A stretch of DNA of 6,493 bases, from contig CAZGFD010000056.1 in the NCBI GenBank assembly GCA_964525045.1, positions 1-6,493 of the forward strand, read 5' to 3'. Positions 4,062 to 6,493 of this stretch are shown in pieces (within the stretch, counting starts at the first letter, position 1; each line of letters opens with the position of its first letter). A program made the position numbers and the translations under genes. Source of the DNA: G020348185 sp964525045. Lineage in GTDB: Bacteria > Nitrospirota > Nitrospiria > Nitrospirales > UBA8639. The notes beneath the pieces were generated by a model that worked only from the letters and a program-made list of their open reading frames with translations, was not told the DNA's origin and ran no database searches.

Positions 4062-6185
4062 ATGAAACCTTTTGTGGCCCGACGGTGCTGGGTTCGGTTA
4101 CTCTTTCTGGTCATGGTCGGGCTGGCGTCCTGGCTCTGGCCGTCCTTTACCCTAGGGCAGGATTCCGGCAAGCCGACACAAGATTCACCCGTCGATTACG
4201 CCAGCCAGCCGGCCGAGGAAATTCTGACCATCCCAGAAATCGTGATCGAAGATGAGCGCCCCTTGGCCGCCTCATCAGAACGAGTGATTCCCGATGAGCA
4301 AATCCTGCTGCAACCCCAAGGGCGGCCCGGCGACCTTTTGCGGCTCGTTCCGGGTTTAGTTCCGATTGAACATTCGGGAGGGAACGGCAAGGCTGATCAA
4401 TACCTCATTCGGGGGTTCGATGCGGATCATGGCACGGACCTCGCGTTATTTTTCGATGCCATGCCAATCAATCTTCGGAGCCACGGCCATGGGCAAGGCT
4501 ATGCTGATTTGAATTTTATTATTCCCGAAACGATTGAACGGATAGAAACCCACAAAGGTCCCTACTATGTCCAGTTTGGCGATTTCACCACAGCGGGTGC
4601 CGTCCGGTATGTCACCCGGGAGGTGGCTCCCCTCGATATTATTCAGACCGCGTGGGGGCAGTTTAACACCCAACGCTACATCACCATGGTTTCCCCCACC
4701 AAAGAACGGGTGCCCACACTGGTGGCTGGGGAGGTGTACTACACCGATGGGCCGTTCCTCAGTGAAAATCGGAATATTCGGTTTAATGGCCTCGCCAAAG
4801 CGACCTTCAAGCCGACCCCCTCGTCCAAACTGAATTTCACCGCCTCCCAGCTGTACGGATCCTGGAACGGGTCAGGACAAATTCCGCTTCGGGAAGTCAT
4901 GGCCGGTCGCCTTGATCGGTTTGGCTCCATTGACGACTCGGAGGGAGGGAAGACGGCTCGCACGACTCTCCACCTCAATTCCGAATATCTGTTTCCCAGT
5001 GGGGGCCAGGCCTTTGCACAGTTCTGGGGGCAATATTACAAACTCGATTTGTTTTCCAACTTCACGTTCTTTTTGAATGACCGCGTGAATGGGGATGGCA
5101 TCGAGCAAAATGATCAGCGGTGGATCTATGGCGGGCATCTGGGGTATCGCCATACTCAAGAATGGCTGAACATCCCGATCATCGGGACTTTTGGATTTAT
5201 GTTTCGGGGGGATGATGCGCAGGTCAGACTCGGGCGACAAAAGAAGCGCCAACGACTAGGGGTCACGGAAGAATCAGATATTTTTGAAGCTTCGTATTCT
5301 CCCTATGCCAGTCTCGACCTCCAGCCTTACTCGTGGTTTCGTTTCTTTGCCGGACTTCGGGCCGATCTGTTTACGTTTGATGTCACCGATACCTGTGGCA
5401 CGGACTGCACGTTTAATCCTCAAGGCCAAACGCAGGATGGCATCGTCAATCCCAAAGTCTCCATGGTGCTGGGGCCCTGGCTCAAAAGCGAATTATATCT
5501 CAATTTCGGGCAAGGGTTTCATAGCAATGACGCCCGGGCTGTCGTATCGAATCCACGAGTGAATCCGTTACCACGGGCGACGGGCTATGAAGTGGGGCTG
5601 CGCTTTACCCCCTGGCCGCCCATGGAATGGTTGGTGACAGGGTGGCTACTGGATCTCGAATCTGAATTAGTCTTTGTGGGGGATGAGGGGACCACAGAAA
5701 TCCGGGGGCCCACCCGGCGATTCGGAACCGAGGTCAGTCTGCGACTGAGGCCCTGGGAGTGGCTGGTGTTTCGAGGAGATGTCACGGCCACCTCGGCTAA
5801 ATTTCGGGAAACAGGCGAATCCGTCCCCCTGGCACCCATTCTGACAGGGTTTGCGAGTATTACCACCCGTTCCTCCTTTGGCCTTTCGACCAACTTCCAG
5901 ATGATCCACGTGGGGGTGCGACCGGCAACGGAAGATCGGAGCGTGAACCTCGAGCCCTTCACGGTGTTTGATTTCGTGATGCGTCAGGAAATTCCCGTTA
6001 CATTGTCCCACGGTCACCTTGAAGCATTCTTTAGCATTCGGAATATTACGGATACCGATTGGCGGGCGGCCCAATTCTTTTTTGACTCGCAACTCCCAAG
6101 AGAATCAGGGCCGGTGGGCGATCTTCACTTTGTCCCCGGCACCCCTCGTATGGTCATGGGGGGGCTCACGTGGGTGATTGAGTAA
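4062..6185 (+). CDS. TonB-dependent outer-membrane receptor, probable nickel uptake
   Basis: A 707-residue TonB-dependent receptor, normal in length. Residues 1-32 form a signal peptide (basic MKPFVARR, hydrophobic LLFLVMVGLASWLW, likely cleavage after TLG). TIPEIVI at 56-62 is a plausible TonB box. The plug domain spans about 74-187 (GRPGDLLRLVPGL, YLIRGFDADHGTD, FFDAMPIN, IPETIERIETHKGPYYVQFG, TAGAVRYVTRE). The remainder alternates short aromatic-rich strands of the 22-strand beta barrel, ending TPRMVMGGLTWVIE. HGH at 141-143 and H123 in the plug could contact metal. Energised by TonB-ExbBD, it would move a scarce ligand into the periplasm. Nickel or a nickel chelate is inferred from the adjacent nikR and the NikR-like operator, not from the receptor sequence. 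No clear Shine-Dalgarno precedes the ATG at 4062. Siderophore or cobalamin-type substrates remain possible. Confidence 0.9.
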   Translation: MKPFVARRCWVRLLFLVMVGLASWLWPSFTLGQDSGKPTQDSPVDYASQPAEEILTIPEIVIEDERPLAASSERVIPDEQILLQPQGRPGDLLRLVPGLVPIEHSGGNGKADQYLIRGFDADHGTDLALFFDAMPINLRSHGHGQGYADLNFIIPETIERIETHKGPYYVQFGDFTTAGAVRYVTREVAPLDIIQTAWGQFNTQRYITMVSPTKERVPTLVAGEVYYTDGPFLSENRNIRFNGLAKATFKPTPSSKLNFTASQLYGSWNGSGQIPLREVMAGRLDRFGSIDDSEGGKTARTTLHLNSEYLFPSGGQAFAQFWGQYYKLDLFSNFTFFLNDRVNGDGIEQNDQRWIYGGHLGYRHTQEWLNIPIIGTFGFMFRGDDAQVRLGRQKKRQRLGVTEESDIFEASYSPYASLDLQPYSWFRFFAGLRADLFTFDVTDTCGTDCTFNPQGQTQDGIVNPKVSMVLGPWLKSELYLNFGQGFHSNDARAVVSNPRVNPLPRATGYEVGLRFTPWPPMEWLVTGWLLDLESELVFVGDEGTTEIRGPTRRFGTEVSLRLRPWEWLVFRGDVTATSAKFRETGESVPLAPILTGFASITTRSSFGLSTNFQMIHVGVRPATEDRSVNLEPFTVFDFVMRQEIPVTLSHGHLEAFFSIRNITDTDWRAAQFFFDSQLPRESGPVGDLHFVPGTPRMVMGGLTWVIE

Positions 6186-6493
6186 GGTCGGTTAAAACAT
6201 GTGTTGGGAATACTCTGTCAAAAAGACCAAGGGCTCGCACCTTTAAAGAGATCACGATTAATTTTTGGTGCAACCGTCAGTAGGAATCAGTAGATTGACC
6301 GTCACCCTCTTTTCTAGGCCAAAACTAAAGCGATTTTCTGGGATTATTTCCCAAGGAAGGAAAAAAGCAAAAATCTCAGGGAGCGTGTTTGTAGAAAGTC
6401 AAGAAACGACCCCTTCTTTCCTTACAGATGATAAAACGGGGGAGAAGAAATAATTAAATACGGGGTAACCCGAGGACCAGCGGGAACCAAAAC
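6186..6493. other. Tail region with no recognised gene
   Basis: In these 308 bases after the receptor I see no convincing gene on either strand. An open frame at 6265-6453 (+) would give 62 residues but matches nothing I recognise and lacks a ribosome binding site. Local structure is minor: TCAGTAG occurs twice 10 bp apart (6277-6283, 6287-6293), flanked by ACCGTCA at 6273-6279 and 6298-6304. TGGGA-TTATT-TCCCA forms a short hairpin near 6339-6353 with no T-run after it. The sequence becomes A-rich toward 6450 and may lead into the next gene outside the window. Confidence 0.5.

Noticed and set aside
6265..6453. 62-residue plus-strand frame after the TonB receptor
   Set aside because: No ribosome binding site, no recognisable domain, low-complexity basic composition.
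6455..6493. Possible riboswitch start (CGGGGTAACCCGAGGACCAG)
   Set aside because: Only a 4-bp stem is visible and no known riboswitch core motif (cobalamin, NiCo or others) can be matched before the window ends.
1..6493. CRISPR array, rRNA or tRNA genes
   Set aside because: No regularly spaced repeat-spacer pattern and no conserved rRNA or tRNA sequence was seen on either strand.

Overview
The window looks like a bacterial chromosomal segment of moderate GC content. Its left half is an accessory patch full of mobile-element debris, and its right half is a compact nickel-homeostasis locus. A Gram-negative cell envelope is certain, because there is a TonB-dependent outer-membrane receptor. A Nitrospira-like (Nitrospirota) host is my best guess from general resemblance only; nothing in the window proves it.

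Layout, left to right. Bases 1-40 carry two 25-bp-spaced copies of a GTGTTACC(C/T)ATGTCT motif that resembles the repeated ends of IS21/IS481-like elements. Bases 110-156 hold a G/C-rich hairpin repeat that recurs at 2982-3028. A complete higBA toxin-antitoxin operon follows (268-846), with a palindromic operator candidate at 238-258. Next is an IS5-family element (about 875-1926) whose transposase is broken by a 1-bp deletion in a homopolymer and by an in-frame TGA. Just beyond it is a 47-codon N-terminal remnant of a flavin-dependent monooxygenase (1964-2107). Its stop overlaps the start of an intact DUF3024 gene (2098-2445). Two further gene fragments follow: the N-terminal part of an rve/integrase-core transposase (2517-2810, +) and the middle of a tyrosine recombinase (about 3054-3269, -). 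The recombinase fragment runs into the second copy of the hairpin repeat.

The right half holds nikR (3369-3785), a nickel-responsive ribbon-helix-helix repressor with all four nickel ligands, and a 707-residue TonB-dependent receptor (4062-6185). The intergenic region before the receptor contains GTGTTAC-N13-GTATTAC, close to the GTGTTAC-N13/14-GTAACAC consensus known for NikR in delta-proteobacteria. The nikR leader shares an exact 11-mer (ATTCGTAACAC) with this site in opposite orientation. The simplest model is that NikR with bound Ni represses the receptor, and perhaps itself, so that outer-membrane nickel (or nickel-chelate) import is shut off when nickel is sufficient. No gene is recognised in the last 308 bases.

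The clearest biology is the nikR-receptor pair and the higBA module. The less obvious content is the monooxygenase remnant, the two-copy hairpin repeat and the layered gene fragments between them.
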